A stretch of 64,000 bases of DNA from GCA-002712965 sp913048525 (GTDB lineage: Bacteria; Chloroflexota; Dehalococcoidia; Lucifugimonadales; UBA826), in NCBI GenBank assembly GCA_913048525.1, contig CAJWWP010000002.1, forward strand, positions 18,719-82,718, written 5' to 3'. Under the pieces are notes generated by a model, which was not told the DNA's origin, searched no databases, and saw only the letters and a list, made by a program, of their open reading frames with translations. Every line of letters begins with the position of its first letter. The stretch's first letter is position 1. Shown one piece after another: positions 8,872 through 17,765 of the stretch. The position numbers and the translations under genes were made by a program.

Positions 8872-9795
8872 ATGACACTCGATAAGGCTTCTAGAATCGG
8901 TATTATCGGATCGGGGTTTGTTGGAGGTTCCCTGGCAGTTGCCCTTTCAAGAGTGGGTTACAGTGTGGTCGCAGCTGCAAGCCGAAGATTCACTTCAGCA
9001 GAATTACTTGCTTCGCGTATAAGAGGCTGTAAAGCATTTACTGATTCACAAGATGTTATTGATGTTTCAGACGTTGTATTTCTAACAACTCCGGATGATC
9101 TAATTAAATCTATATCTGAACGTCTGATGTGGAGAAGCAGACAAGCTGCTATTCACTGCTCGGGTGCTGCCAGTTTAGATGTGTTCGACCACCTGGCGGA
9201 GCACAATGTAATCCCGGGAGCCTTTCATCCTCTCCAAGCCTTCATGTCGATTGATGAAGGGGCTGACAGTTTGTCCGGCATAACCTTTGGCATAGAAGGT
9301 GGAGAAGAAATAGCGCCTTTTCTCGAAGAAATGGCGAAGCGCCTTGGTGCACATCCAGTGTTCTTGTCGGCTGAAGACAAAGCCTTGTATCACATATCTG
9401 GTGTAATGCTAGGAGGATTGCTTACTGAGTACGCAGCGATTACAACCCAGTTATGGGAGCATATTGGAAGATCTCGCGCGGATGGGATACGCGCATTGTT
9501 GCCGATGATGAGACAAGTAGCAAATAATCTCGAAACGTTTGGTCTACCTGAGGCTGTCGCTGGGCCATACGCTAGAGGAGATGTAGGGACTATTCGTAAG
9601 CATCTGGATGCTTTGCGAGAAAGGAAGCCAGAACTTTTGGCATTTTATTGTGAATTAGCACTTGCCGGTATGGGCCCTGTAGAAGAGAAACAGGTTTTGG
9701 ATGAGACCACTCGCAAGGAAATAATTAACGTTCTTAAGGATGGATTACTTGTAGCACGAAACATGGAGGCTACGGAGGAAGAGAAAGAGGAATAA
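8872..9795 (+). CDS. Rossmann-fold DUF2520 dehydrogenase-like protein
   Basis: A 307-residue NAD(P)-binding protein. The N-terminal Rossmann fold has GIIGSGFVGG (dinucleotide loop near residues 10-19), then strands ending in VVFLTTPDD. The middle has the AIHCSGAAS and PGAFHPLQAF segments typical of proteins carrying a C-terminal DUF2520 helical domain. The ATG at 8872, four bases after the peptidase stop, fits the homology; an upstream start inside the peptidase gene is not needed. It sits two bases before panB, followed by panC. Inference: it could supply the ketopantoate reductase step (the PanE role), since no panE or ilvC is seen here. A direct demonstration of this activity is not known to me. 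Confidence 0.8.
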   Translation: MTLDKASRIGIIGSGFVGGSLAVALSRVGYSVVAAASRRFTSAELLASRIRGCKAFTDSQDVIDVSDVVFLTTPDDLIKSISERLMWRSRQAAIHCSGAASLDVFDHLAEHNVIPGAFHPLQAFMSIDEGADSLSGITFGIEGGEEIAPFLEEMAKRLGAHPVFLSAEDKALYHISGVMLGGLLTEYAAITTQLWEHIGRSRADGIRALLPMMRQVANNLETFGLPEAVAGPYARGDVGTIRKHLDALRERKPELLAFYCELALAGMGPVEEKQVLDETTRKEIINVLKDGLLVARNMEATEEEKEE

Positions 9796-9797
9796 GT

Positions 9798-10592
9798 ATG
9801 AGGTATTCGATCAAAAGATTCCAAAAAATGCGAGATGACGGAAAACCTATACCAATGATGACTGCATACGATTACACATCTGCCTATGCCGTCGAAAAAG
9901 CTGGAGTACAGATAATATTGGTTGGGGATAGCCTAGGTCAGGTTGTACTAGGACATGACTCCACGGTACCTGTGACAATGGATGACATGATTAGACATAT
10001 TCAGATGGTTGTTAGGAGCACACAAAAGGCACACATTGTGGGTGACTTGCCTTTTATGAGTTATCAAGTTTCAAATGAGGATGCAATCCGCAATGCGGGG
10101 AGACTATTAAAAGAAGGCGGGTGTCAGTCAGTTAAGTTAGAAGGGGGTCTATCTGTAGCAAAGGCAGTCAAAAAAATTGTTCAAGTTGGCATTCCGGTGA
10201 TGGGTCACTTGGGATTAACACCTCAGTCTGTAAACCAGATAGGTGGATACAGGGTTCAAGGGCGTTCATCTCGTGAGTCGGAAACATTGCTGGAGGATGC
10301 TCTAGAGATTCAAGAAGCAGGTGCCTACGCCGTTGTGTTGGAGCTTGTGTCGGCCGAAGTTGCGGAAATGATCACTGAAAAACTGTCTGTACCAGTTATT
10401 GGGATTGGATCCGGTGTTGGATGCAGTGGCCAGGTTCAAGTATTTCATGACATTCTCGGTTTGATCCCAAACTTTTCTCCTAAACATGCACGTCGCTATG
10501 CTGAGGTAGGGACGACTATTCAGAATGCAGTTGAGTCATATGTGTCCGACGTCATGGATAGAAGGTTTCCATCTCCTGAGGAGAGTTTTTGA
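9798..10592 (+). CDS. panB: 3-methyl-2-oxobutanoate hydroxymethyltransferase PanB
   Basis: Transfers a hydroxymethyl group from 5,10-methylene-tetrahydrofolate to 2-oxoisovalerate to make ketopantoate, the first committed step to pantothenate and CoA. The protein has 264 residues. Metal ligands appear in LVGDSLGQVVLG (Asp44) and GDLPFMSYQ, substrate contacts in GHLGLTPQSVNQIGG, and the catalytic Glu region is VVLELVSAE. The usual CDGQ motif reads CSGQ here. It starts two bases after the DUF2520 gene, with AGGAATAAGT upstream, and is followed 30 bases later by panC. Together they form a small pantothenate operon. Confidence 0.95.
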   Translation: MRYSIKRFQKMRDDGKPIPMMTAYDYTSAYAVEKAGVQIILVGDSLGQVVLGHDSTVPVTMDDMIRHIQMVVRSTQKAHIVGDLPFMSYQVSNEDAIRNAGRLLKEGGCQSVKLEGGLSVAKAVKKIVQVGIPVMGHLGLTPQSVNQIGGYRVQGRSSRESETLLEDALEIQEAGAYAVVLELVSAEVAEMITEKLSVPVIGIGSGVGCSGQVQVFHDILGLIPNFSPKHARRYAEVGTTIQNAVESYVSDVMDRRFPSPEESF

Positions 10593-10622
10593 GTATCTAA
10601 ATAAGTTGGTCAGGTTACTAGA

Positions 10623-11483
10623 ATGAAAATTATGGAGACTGCTGCTGCGTTCCGACAAGAATGGGCGAATCTTAACGAATCTGCGAAATTGTCGCTTGGG
10701 TTAGTGCCCACCATGGGGTTTCTACATGAGGGACATACCTCTCTTGTAAGGAAGTCTGTTTCACAAAACGATGTGACCGCCGCAACGATTTTTGTAAATC
10801 CAACTCAGTTTGGTCAAAATGAAGACTTTGAAGGCTATCCTAGAAATATGAGATCCGATCTAGAGATACTTGATCATGAAGGTGTGGATCTTGTTTTTGT
10901 ACCTTCGCTCGATGAGATGTATCCGGAAGGGTTTGAAACTTTTGTAGATGTCGGGTCAGTTGCCACCCGTTTGGAAGGGGAATACAGGCCAGATCATTTT
11001 CGTGGTGTGGCAACTGTGGTTTGCAAATTGTTATCTATTTGTCGACCAGATAAAGCCTATTTTGGTCAAAAGGATGCGCAACAATGCGCCGTCATTATGG
11101 CTCTTAATAGAGACCTGTCACTCGGAAGTGAAATTATCGTTGGAGAGACTGTCAGGTCATCAGATGGTCTTGCTTTGAGTAGTCGGAATGCATATCTATC
11201 AGATAGAGAGAGGAAGAAAGCATTATCTCTAAGTAGTGGACTGTTTGCTGCAAGAGAGTTATGGAAGTCAGGGGAGAAAGCGGCTGAAAAGTTGAAGTCT
11301 GTAGTCGCAAATGAGATCTTATCTGGGGACTTAGAAGTTTCTGTTGAGATTGATTATGTCAGTGTCTCAGATGGAAGTAGGTTTATTGAAGTTGGTCGTG
11401 TTGAAGAGCCTGGGAATGCGATTATTCTTGTAGCAGCTAAGATTGGCACGACACGATTAATTGATAATGTCCTACTTGTCTAA
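10623..11483 (+). CDS. panC: Pantothenate synthetase PanC
   Basis: Condenses pantoate with beta-alanine using ATP to form pantothenate. At 286 residues it has the normal length. The nucleotidyltransferase signatures are present: VPTMGFLHEGHTSLV (HxGH), the IFVNPTQFGQNEDF pantoate site, FGQKDAQQ, and SSRNAYLS as the KMSKS-like loop. A weak ribosome binding site (AGG) precedes the ATG. panD, which makes beta-alanine, is not next to it, so beta-alanine must come from elsewhere. The 120-base gap to surE contains an AT-rich inverted repeat (11494-11510) of unknown meaning. Confidence 0.95.
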   Translation: MKIMETAAAFRQEWANLNESAKLSLGLVPTMGFLHEGHTSLVRKSVSQNDVTAATIFVNPTQFGQNEDFEGYPRNMRSDLEILDHEGVDLVFVPSLDEMYPEGFETFVDVGSVATRLEGEYRPDHFRGVATVVCKLLSICRPDKAYFGQKDAQQCAVIMALNRDLSLGSEIIVGETVRSSDGLALSSRNAYLSDRERKKALSLSSGLFAARELWKSGEKAAEKLKSVVANEILSGDLEVSVEIDYVSVSDGSRFIEVGRVEEPGNAIILVAAKIGTTRLIDNVLLV

Positions 11484-11603
11484 GATTATAGGATTAATTC
11501 ATTGAATTAAAAGGCTAAGTTATTAATGTTTATGAGGACAAACTATCTCTAGAAAACAATATCGTTTATTTACCTTGAGTTTCGCAATTTGATTAAGTGA
11601 GTA

Positions 11604-12410
11604 ATGGGGTTTCCATTGAATATAGTTTTGACTAACGATGACGGAATAAATTCTCCAGGGTTGTGGGAGGTTGCACAACGGTTGTCGGATATATGCGACC
11701 TGACAGTTGTTGTTCCAGACCGTGATCAGAGTGGAAAAGGGGTTTCTCTAACGTTACTTAGACCACTGTGTGTGGAGCAAGTGGAATCGCGGGTTAATGG
11801 CATTGATAAGGTATATACGGTTGATGGGACTCCCGCGGACTGTGTGATAATGGCTGCCGGGCATATCTGTTCTGGGAAAATAGATTTGGTTGTTTCTGGC
11901 ATCAACCAGGGTGCCAATCTTGGATTAGATGTTTTTCATTCCGGTACCTTCGGTGCTGCTTTGCAAGCTTATAACAAAGGGATAGACGCTATAGCTCTTT
12001 CCGTTCTTTACAAAGACGGCATTTATAACCAGCCTGCGGCTGAAATAGGTTCTAAATTAGCTGAAGTTTTGTTGACTACCTCAAAAGTCAGGAATAAGTC
12101 TTACCTCTTGAACGTTAACTTGCCCCATGCCGAACTTGAAGGCATAGAAGGCGTAGATCTCACGACACTTGGGCCTAGGGGCTTTTCCGAACGGGTAGAG
12201 CAAGTTGTTAATGGACGTAGAAAATTCTATTGGATTAAATTTGATAAGCCCGCAGATGAAGATCCTGTTAAAGGTACCGACGTTTGGTCAGTACGGAATA
12301 ATAGAGTGTCTATAACCTCGGTTGTTCCGTTTATGCCGGATCAAAACCGGAGTCCTGAGGTGTTATCGATTGCAGAATCTGTTCGTGAATTTATCTCATA
12401 CCCACAGTAG
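11604..12410 (+). CDS. surE: 5'/3'-nucleotidase SurE
   Basis: A metal-dependent phosphatase that removes phosphate from nucleoside monophosphates (and short polyphosphate in some species), linked to stationary-phase survival. The 268-residue protein opens with ILTNDDG-type sequence (VLTNDDGINSPG, the Asp pair binding metal), followed by VVPDRDQSGKG and the SGINQGANLG and SGTFGAALQA motifs that build the active site. All expected ligands (D, D, S, N) are present. It converges on the dehydratase gene with four bases between the stop codons. Confidence 0.93.
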   Translation: MGFPLNIVLTNDDGINSPGLWEVAQRLSDICDLTVVVPDRDQSGKGVSLTLLRPLCVEQVESRVNGIDKVYTVDGTPADCVIMAAGHICSGKIDLVVSGINQGANLGLDVFHSGTFGAALQAYNKGIDAIALSVLYKDGIYNQPAAEIGSKLAEVLLTTSKVRNKSYLLNVNLPHAELEGIEGVDLTTLGPRGFSERVEQVVNGRRKFYWIKFDKPADEDPVKGTDVWSVRNNRVSITSVVPFMPDQNRSPEVLSIAESVREFISYPQ

Positions 12411-12414
12411 ATAG

Positions 12415-13599
12415 CTAGTCATCCCCGTATCCTGGGACGGCATGTGCCTTAAGAAACTCCTCATCCAAGTTTATTCCCAGTCCCGGCTTTTCTGATAAAT
12501 ACAGATGCCCTTTTCTAATATCTAATGGTATGTCGATGAGAGGGTTGTACCCGCTGAGCTCGTATCTCATCGTTTCGAGCTTGTAGAAGTTTGGGATGGT
12601 AGCGGAAACATGAGCTCCCGCCATTATATTTATAGGACCACTAGCATCATGAGGCGATACTGGTATGTAGTAAGCTTCTGCCATTGTTGAGATTTTTTTC
12701 AGTTCAGATATTCCTCCAGTCCAAGTTACATCCGGCATAACATAGTCAGCTAGGTTATTCTCAAAAATGGGCACAAATTCGAACCTTGTGTGTAATCGTT
12801 CTCCTACACTAATTCGCACGTTAGTGCTATCACGAACCTGTTGTAAGGCGTGGTAGCTTTCCACAGGGACAGGCTCCTCAAACCAGTGGATTCCGTATGG
12901 CTCCAGTCGGTTGGCTAGGTCAATAGCTGTTGGTACGTTGAATCTACCATGTGCATCGATAAGAATTTCTATATTAGGGCCTACAGCGTCGCGCACTTCC
13001 GCCGTAATTTGTTCTGCTCTCTCGGCCCCTTCCGCTGAAATTTCACCGTCCAGAAATCCGATATTTCCACCGTGCAATGAGTGCATCATTGGGTCCATCT
13101 TGAAGGCTGTATGGCCTGAAGCCACAATTTCTTTTGCATCTCTTCTAGCAAGTTCAATATCTAAGCCAGGTTCGGGCGGATGTGTGTAAAGAGGTATACT
13201 TTCCCTTACTGCTCCCCCCAGAAGTTTGTATATGGGCAAATTTAATGATTTGCCAAAAATATCCCATAGGGCAATATCTATTCCGCTCATTGCTGCTGTT
13301 GTTGCGCCTCGTGTCCCGGTATATGTAAAAAGACGAAATGTTCTCGCCCATATTTCTTCGATGCGGGTCGGGTCTTTTCCGACTAGAAAATCTTTAATCT
13401 CAGATGTATATTTTTGTATAGCACGATTACCCACGTTACCAGGGTAATTTGTGATCTCCCCCCAACCGGTTATTCCTTCGTCGGTATCTATCTGCACAAA
13501 TACGAACTCACGAGCGACGGTATTTTTCGGCTCACTTCCACCGGTGCGATCGTCCCAATCCATTTGTATAAGGTAACTTTTCAAGTCTGTGATTTTCAT
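12415..13599 (-). CDS. Enolase-superfamily dehydratase (mandelate racemase/galactonate dehydratase-like)
   Basis: A 394-residue member of the mandelate racemase / muconate lactonising group, which abstracts the alpha proton of a carboxylate and usually dehydrates acid sugars. The N-terminal capping domain is followed by the barrel. Predicted catalytic and metal residues are Lys168 (in AFKMDP), Asp215 (DAHGRF), Glu241 (WFEEPV), Glu267 (VGERLH), Asp290 and His317 (SPHDASGP), which is the mandelate-racemase type Asp-His dyad. DAHG and GERLHTR resemble galactonate/gluconate-type dehydratases, but the substrate is not decidable. Strong AGGAG before the ATG. It is divergent from an MFS carrier that may import its substrate. 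Confidence 0.88.
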   Translation of the reverse strand: MKITDLKSYLIQMDWDDRTGGSEPKNTVAREFVFVQIDTDEGITGWGEITNYPGNVGNRAIQKYTSEIKDFLVGKDPTRIEEIWARTFRLFTYTGTRGATTAAMSGIDIALWDIFGKSLNLPIYKLLGGAVRESIPLYTHPPEPGLDIELARRDAKEIVASGHTAFKMDPMMHSLHGGNIGFLDGEISAEGAERAEQITAEVRDAVGPNIEILIDAHGRFNVPTAIDLANRLEPYGIHWFEEPVPVESYHALQQVRDSTNVRISVGERLHTRFEFVPIFENNLADYVMPDVTWTGGISELKKISTMAEAYYIPVSPHDASGPINIMAGAHVSATIPNFYKLETMRYELSGYNPLIDIPLDIRKGHLYLSEKPGLGINLDEEFLKAHAVPGYGDD

Positions 13600-13736
13600 T
13601 GGTGACTCCTTTTGAGTGGGGTGGCCAGTATTTTATACTGTCGGAAATTATTATGCGTGGTTATGTAAAAAAAAAGATAATCTCTCTTGCGGAATGAACT
13701 CTTTAACTTCATCATTGGAGGTCTCAGGATAGATCA

Positions 13737-15050
13737 ATGATGAAACATAGAGACCGTAGTTTCCTAGAAACCTCTAACTGGATAAAATCTCTTCCTTTCT
13801 ACTATGGTTGGGTTATTGTCGCTGTTGCAGGATTAGCGCACTTTACATCTGCTCCGGGTCAAACCTACGTAACTTCAGTTTTTCTAGAACCGATGATTGA
13901 AGATCTGAATTGGTCTCGCACTTTGTTTTCAGGTATGTATACTGCTGGTTCTTTAATCGCTGCTCTGTTCATGGTTGTTGTTGGCAAAGCATTGGACAGA
14001 TTTGGTTCCAGAAAAATGCTCGCGACCCTGTGCGTATTAATGGGATTTTCCTGCATTTGGATGAGTGGCGTTAGCACACAATGGCAACTCCTTTTAGGGT
14101 TTGCAGCTCTCAGGACAATAGGCCAAGGTTCATTTGGCCTTGTGTCTTCTACTATGATATCGATCTGGTTTATTCGGATCCGTGGCCGGGCGACAGCAGT
14201 TGCTTCATTCGGTGGTGCGGCGAGCATGGCTATTTTCCCGGTTATAGTTCATTTTTTCGTAGCTTTATACGATTGGCGTGTAACCTGGCTAATTTTGGGC
14301 GTTTCGGTATGGTGTATTTTACTTATTCCCTCCGTGCTTCTCGTACGACGCAGTCCTGAATCTGTTGGATTGATTCCAGACGGCGAAATTGTAGATATAG
14401 AGGGGAATAATTGCACCACCGAGAAAAGTTATGTAGAAGACGACGAATTTAGCTATACGCTTAGTGATGCGTTGAGGACCCGTGCTCTGTGGATGCTCAC
14501 TCTTTCAAGTCTCGCTGTTCCACTCGTTATGACTGGGTTGATGTTTCACCACGTCTCCATATTGGGCGCCCAGGGAATATCGTCCCAAATGGCAGCGGTA
14601 ACTCTTGGCATATTCGGTCCCTTAATGCTCGTTTTCAGTGTTGTATCTGGATTATTAGCGGACCGTTTCCCCGGACGGTATCTCCTTGCATTGGGCCAAG
14701 CCATCCTGGTAGTCGCAATGTTGTGGGTCTTTGTCATAGGGTCATCATGGCAGGCAATTATTTACGTGGTTATAAGTGCTGCTGCGGTGGGTCTTGTTCA
14801 CACGACAGGTACCGTAATATGGGCAAATTATTTTGGTCGTGCCTACCTTGGGTCTATAAGAGGATTTGCGACAACAGTTATGGTCGCTTTCTCAGCCATG
14901 GGAGCGTTACCGTTTGGGTTTATTTATGACTGGACCGGTACTTACGATATGGCCTTATGGGTTCTTATGGGATTACCATTTACTGCCCTTATTTTTTCTC
15001 TTTTTGCCTCTCCACCTCGGCGCGACAATGTTAGTAATACTGACATTTAG
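13737..15050 (+). CDS. MFS transporter (oxalate/formate- or monocarboxylate-type)
   Basis: A 437-residue inner-membrane carrier with about 12 hydrophobic segments. The N-terminus (FYYGWVIVAVAG) is typical of the oxalate/formate antiporter and monocarboxylate porter branches, and the loop between helices 2 and 3 holds GKALDRFGSRK, the MFS signature. A hydrophilic acidic loop near residues 215-245 separates the two six-helix halves. The substrate is probably an organic or sugar acid, inferred from the divergent dehydratase gene 137 bases away. The first ATG (13737) and the next codon are both Met, so the start is uncertain by one residue. Confidence 0.85.
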   Translation: MMKHRDRSFLETSNWIKSLPFYYGWVIVAVAGLAHFTSAPGQTYVTSVFLEPMIEDLNWSRTLFSGMYTAGSLIAALFMVVVGKALDRFGSRKMLATLCVLMGFSCIWMSGVSTQWQLLLGFAALRTIGQGSFGLVSSTMISIWFIRIRGRATAVASFGGAASMAIFPVIVHFFVALYDWRVTWLILGVSVWCILLIPSVLLVRRSPESVGLIPDGEIVDIEGNNCTTEKSYVEDDEFSYTLSDALRTRALWMLTLSSLAVPLVMTGLMFHHVSILGAQGISSQMAAVTLGIFGPLMLVFSVVSGLLADRFPGRYLLALGQAILVVAMLWVFVIGSSWQAIIYVVISAAAVGLVHTTGTVIWANYFGRAYLGSIRGFATTVMVAFSAMGALPFGFIYDWTGTYDMALWVLMGLPFTALIFSLFASPPRRDNVSNTDI

Positions 15051-15055
15051 AGTTG

Positions 15056-16018
15056 TTAAATTTCATCTAGAGCCCAAGATTTAACTAGATGGTGTGCTAT
15101 CGCAAGTTTCATTGGGATTCGTAGAATATCGGTATTTCCATGTAATGATTGCAATACCTCTTCCCGTGAGAACCATTTCACATCTGTCATTTCTTCAGGG
15201 TCCATATTGATTTCAGTTGTGACGGCTTCTGCATGACAACCTATCATTAGTGAATAAGGTAATGGCCAGGGCTGAGATGAATGGTAACGAACATTCTTTA
15301 CTTTTATTCCGGCTTCCTCCATAACTTCTCTAGCGACAGCTTCTTCTATCGATTCGCCTTGATCCACAAATCCAGCTAAAGCAGAGTATGTGTTGGTTTG
15401 CTGCAGTCGTCCTCTCGATTGTCCCAGCAAACACCTGTCTCCATCGTGCACAACAACTATGATTACGGGATCTGTTCTTGGGAAGTGCTGTGTTCCACAA
15501 TTACTGCAGCTTCGGACTTGCCCTCCCCGTTTTATTGATGTTTCGGATCCACATGAAGAGCAATATCTGTATTTTTGGTGCCAGTTGGTTTGGATTCGTG
15601 CCTGTGCTGCCAAGCCTGCATCTTCCGGTCCTAGCATTTCCCCGCAAGTTCTGACATCTATGAACCGTAGCTGTGGATCCATAGTTTTTAGGTACTCATC
15701 TTCAAAATGTTCTCCAGTTACGTCAATTGCAAATCGATATATGCCTTCAAGGAGGCCCAAAAAAATTGGAGTACTTGCAACATTTCTATTTTGAAGTTCT
15801 TTTAGTCCCACCCATTTCAGACTAGGGTGGTCACCCGATTCGGAAGTGTTCACAAGCAAATCCAAATTTCTTAGTGGCAGAAACAAGCTATTGGGTGACT
15901 CTGCCATACTAGAAATTGTATTCTCGTCTCTTCTTTCCCTCTCACCCCTGTCTATAGGATTTCGCGAAAAGACGTGACCATAACCTTGGACTGTTGAATC
16001 TTTTTGGGATTTGCTCAT
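15056..16018 (-). CDS. nudC: NAD+ diphosphatase NudC
   Basis: A Nudix hydrolase that cleaves NADH/NAD+ to NMN(H) and AMP, and in some bacteria removes NAD caps from RNA. The 320-residue protein has an N-terminal domain, a four-Cys zinc ribbon (YCSSCGSE ... SCSNCGTQHFPRTDP) and a Nudix box (GFVDQGESIEEAV then REVMEEAG). After the box comes SQPWPLPYSLM, the SQPWPFPxS-type signature that separates NudC from other Nudix enzymes. It converges on the MFS gene with five bases between the stop codons. Confidence 0.94.
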   Translation of the reverse strand: MSKSQKDSTVQGYGHVFSRNPIDRGERERRDENTISSMAESPNSLFLPLRNLDLLVNTSESGDHPSLKWVGLKELQNRNVASTPIFLGLLEGIYRFAIDVTGEHFEDEYLKTMDPQLRFIDVRTCGEMLGPEDAGLAAQARIQTNWHQKYRYCSSCGSETSIKRGGQVRSCSNCGTQHFPRTDPVIIVVVHDGDRCLLGQSRGRLQQTNTYSALAGFVDQGESIEEAVAREVMEEAGIKVKNVRYHSSQPWPLPYSLMIGCHAEAVTTEINMDPEEMTDVKWFSREEVLQSLHGNTDILRIPMKLAIAHHLVKSWALDEI

Positions 16019-16183
16019 AAAGCACTCCTATAATTTGAGTTAGACGTAATTAAAACACATTTATTCAACAGAGCCAGTTCAATGTGGGTCAATATGTATG
16101 TCGCATTGACAGTTGAATGCACCGGTCTCAGAATTGCTCCACGTCGATAAATATTACTTTGTTTGTCATGAGGAGGATGAGTC

Positions 16184-16510
16184 ATGATTTATGAGACTAG
16201 GATCTATGAAACTCACACAGGCCGCCTACCCGCTCTAAATGCGAGATTTAGAAACCATACTATGAAAATTTTTGAACGTCATGGAATTAAGAATATTGGG
16301 TACTGGACCTCGGAGGTGGGGGAATATAGCGATAGGCTCACATATATTGTTGCTTTTGAAGACGCCGGATCACGGGAGAGGGCATGGGAGTCATTTAGGA
16401 ATGATCCTGAATGGAATAAAGTGAGGGAAGATTCGGAGAAAGATGGAGCAATAGTTAAGCGGGTTTTTAACAATCTTTTGACCCCTACTGATTATTCTCC
16501 ACTTCAATAA
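16184..16510 (+). CDS. NIPSNAP family protein
   Basis: A 108-residue dimeric ferredoxin-like alpha/beta-barrel protein. The N-terminus (MIYETRIYETHTGRLPALNAR) and the central HGIKNIGYWTSEVG and LTYIVAFEDAGSRERAW segments match NIPSNAP-family proteins. Their bacterial function is not defined; the fold occurs in small enzymes and accessory factors of aromatic or acyl-CoA metabolism. A strong GAGGAGG lies six to seven bases before the ATG. The second MFS gene starts 20 bases after its stop, so the two are probably cotranscribed. Confidence 0.82.
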   Translation: MIYETRIYETHTGRLPALNARFRNHTMKIFERHGIKNIGYWTSEVGEYSDRLTYIVAFEDAGSRERAWESFRNDPEWNKVREDSEKDGAIVKRVFNNLLTPTDYSPLQ

Positions 16511-16530
16511 CTTCTCAGGAAATTTAGTCT

Positions 16531-17751
16531 TTGAATTCTCCTGTCAAAAACAGATGGGGATCTGCGTTAGCTTATAGAGATTTTAGGTTTCTGTGGGCGG
16601 CTACCGCTTGCCAATCTATGGGATTTGGAATGGATAACGTTGCCTTAGGTTGGCTCATTTATGAGCTCACGGGTGACGCATTTATGGTTGGTGTGGCAGC
16701 GGCGCTGAGGATGATACCGCTTTTTCTCCTTGGGATAGTTTCGGGTGCTGTCGCGGATAGAGTTGATAGAAGAATTGTGTTAAGAATCGTAACTCTCACT
16801 GGGGCAATCAACATGTTTGTCCTTGGCAGCCTTTTAGTCATGGGTATAGACAGTGTTTGGATGGTGATAGCATTGGCGACACTTATTGGTGTTTCATTTG
16901 CTTTTCTCTTAACCCTTAGGCAATCCTATACCTATGACATAGTAGGTTCTAATAACTCTCTAAACGGATTATCAATGTTACAAATCGCTTCACAAGGTGG
17001 AGCGGTTTTCGGCTCACTTCTTGCTGGGTTTTTGATTGAGAATATTGGTGTTGGATGGCAGTTTGTTGTTGTTGGGGGAACATATCTTCTATCTGTTCTG
17101 GTTTTATTTGGCGCACGTGAATCTGGTCAGGCAGCATCCATATATAAGTCATCAGTCCTTTCAAATTTGGTTGGATACGTTACTTTACTAAAGGACTATC
17201 CAGTTCTATTGATACTTATGTGTCTCGCTGCAACTACGGAAATTTTTGGTTTTACTCATATGAGCCTTATTCCTGTATTTGCAAAAGATGTATTGGGTGT
17301 TGGTGCGGGGGCGTTGGGGATTCTTACTGCCATCAAGCAGTTAGGAGGCTTTCTGGGTCTGATCGCTCTTGCCTCTCTTGGAGATTATCGAGGCAAAGGT
17401 AAACTGATGTTTGGAGTCACAATCTGTTTTGGATTGGGTCAGATATTATTCTTTGCTGTTGACGGTGTTGTTTTTTTTGCAATTGTGCTTTTGCTTGTGA
17501 ATGCCAGTGCGATGGCTGTCGACACACTCTACAAGACACTAATGCAGGAAAATGTACCGAATAAGGATCGGGGTAGAGCTATGGGGGCGTGGGTTCTCAG
17601 CATTGGAACTGCACCAATTGGTCATCTGGGAATAGGTGGTATTGCAGGTGCTTTTGGTGCTCCAATTGCATTGCTTTTCAACGGCGTGGTTCTAACATCA
17701 GCCGGGGTGATAAGTTCCTTGTCTCTAGGGAAAATTCGTCGACTGCCCTGA
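16531..17751 (+). CDS. MFS transporter (MFS_3 / enterobactin-exporter-like)
   Basis: A 406-residue carrier with about 12 membrane segments. The N-terminus (ALAYRDFRFLWAATACQSMG) and the loop VADRVDRRIVLR place it in the MFS_3 group of drug, siderophore or unknown-solute exporters. The proposed start is TTG, with AGGAAATTTAG upstream. It lies 20 bases after the NIPSNAP gene. The substrate is unknown. It converges on the E2 gene with 14 bases between the stop codons. Confidence 0.82.
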   Translation: MNSPVKNRWGSALAYRDFRFLWAATACQSMGFGMDNVALGWLIYELTGDAFMVGVAAALRMIPLFLLGIVSGAVADRVDRRIVLRIVTLTGAINMFVLGSLLVMGIDSVWMVIALATLIGVSFAFLLTLRQSYTYDIVGSNNSLNGLSMLQIASQGGAVFGSLLAGFLIENIGVGWQFVVVGGTYLLSVLVLFGARESGQAASIYKSSVLSNLVGYVTLLKDYPVLLILMCLAATTEIFGFTHMSLIPVFAKDVLGVGAGALGILTAIKQLGGFLGLIALASLGDYRGKGKLMFGVTICFGLGQILFFAVDGVVFFAIVLLLVNASAMAVDTLYKTLMQENVPNKDRGRAMGAWVLSIGTAPIGHLGIGGIAGAFGAPIALLFNGVVLTSAGVISSLSLGKIRRLP

Positions 17752-17765
17752 GTTTCAATAAATGG

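Noticed and set aside
11494..11510. AT-rich inverted repeat TTAATTC-ATT-GAATTAA between panC and surE
   Set aside because: It is only a 7-bp AT-rich stem with no T tract. It could be chance, and no function could be supported.
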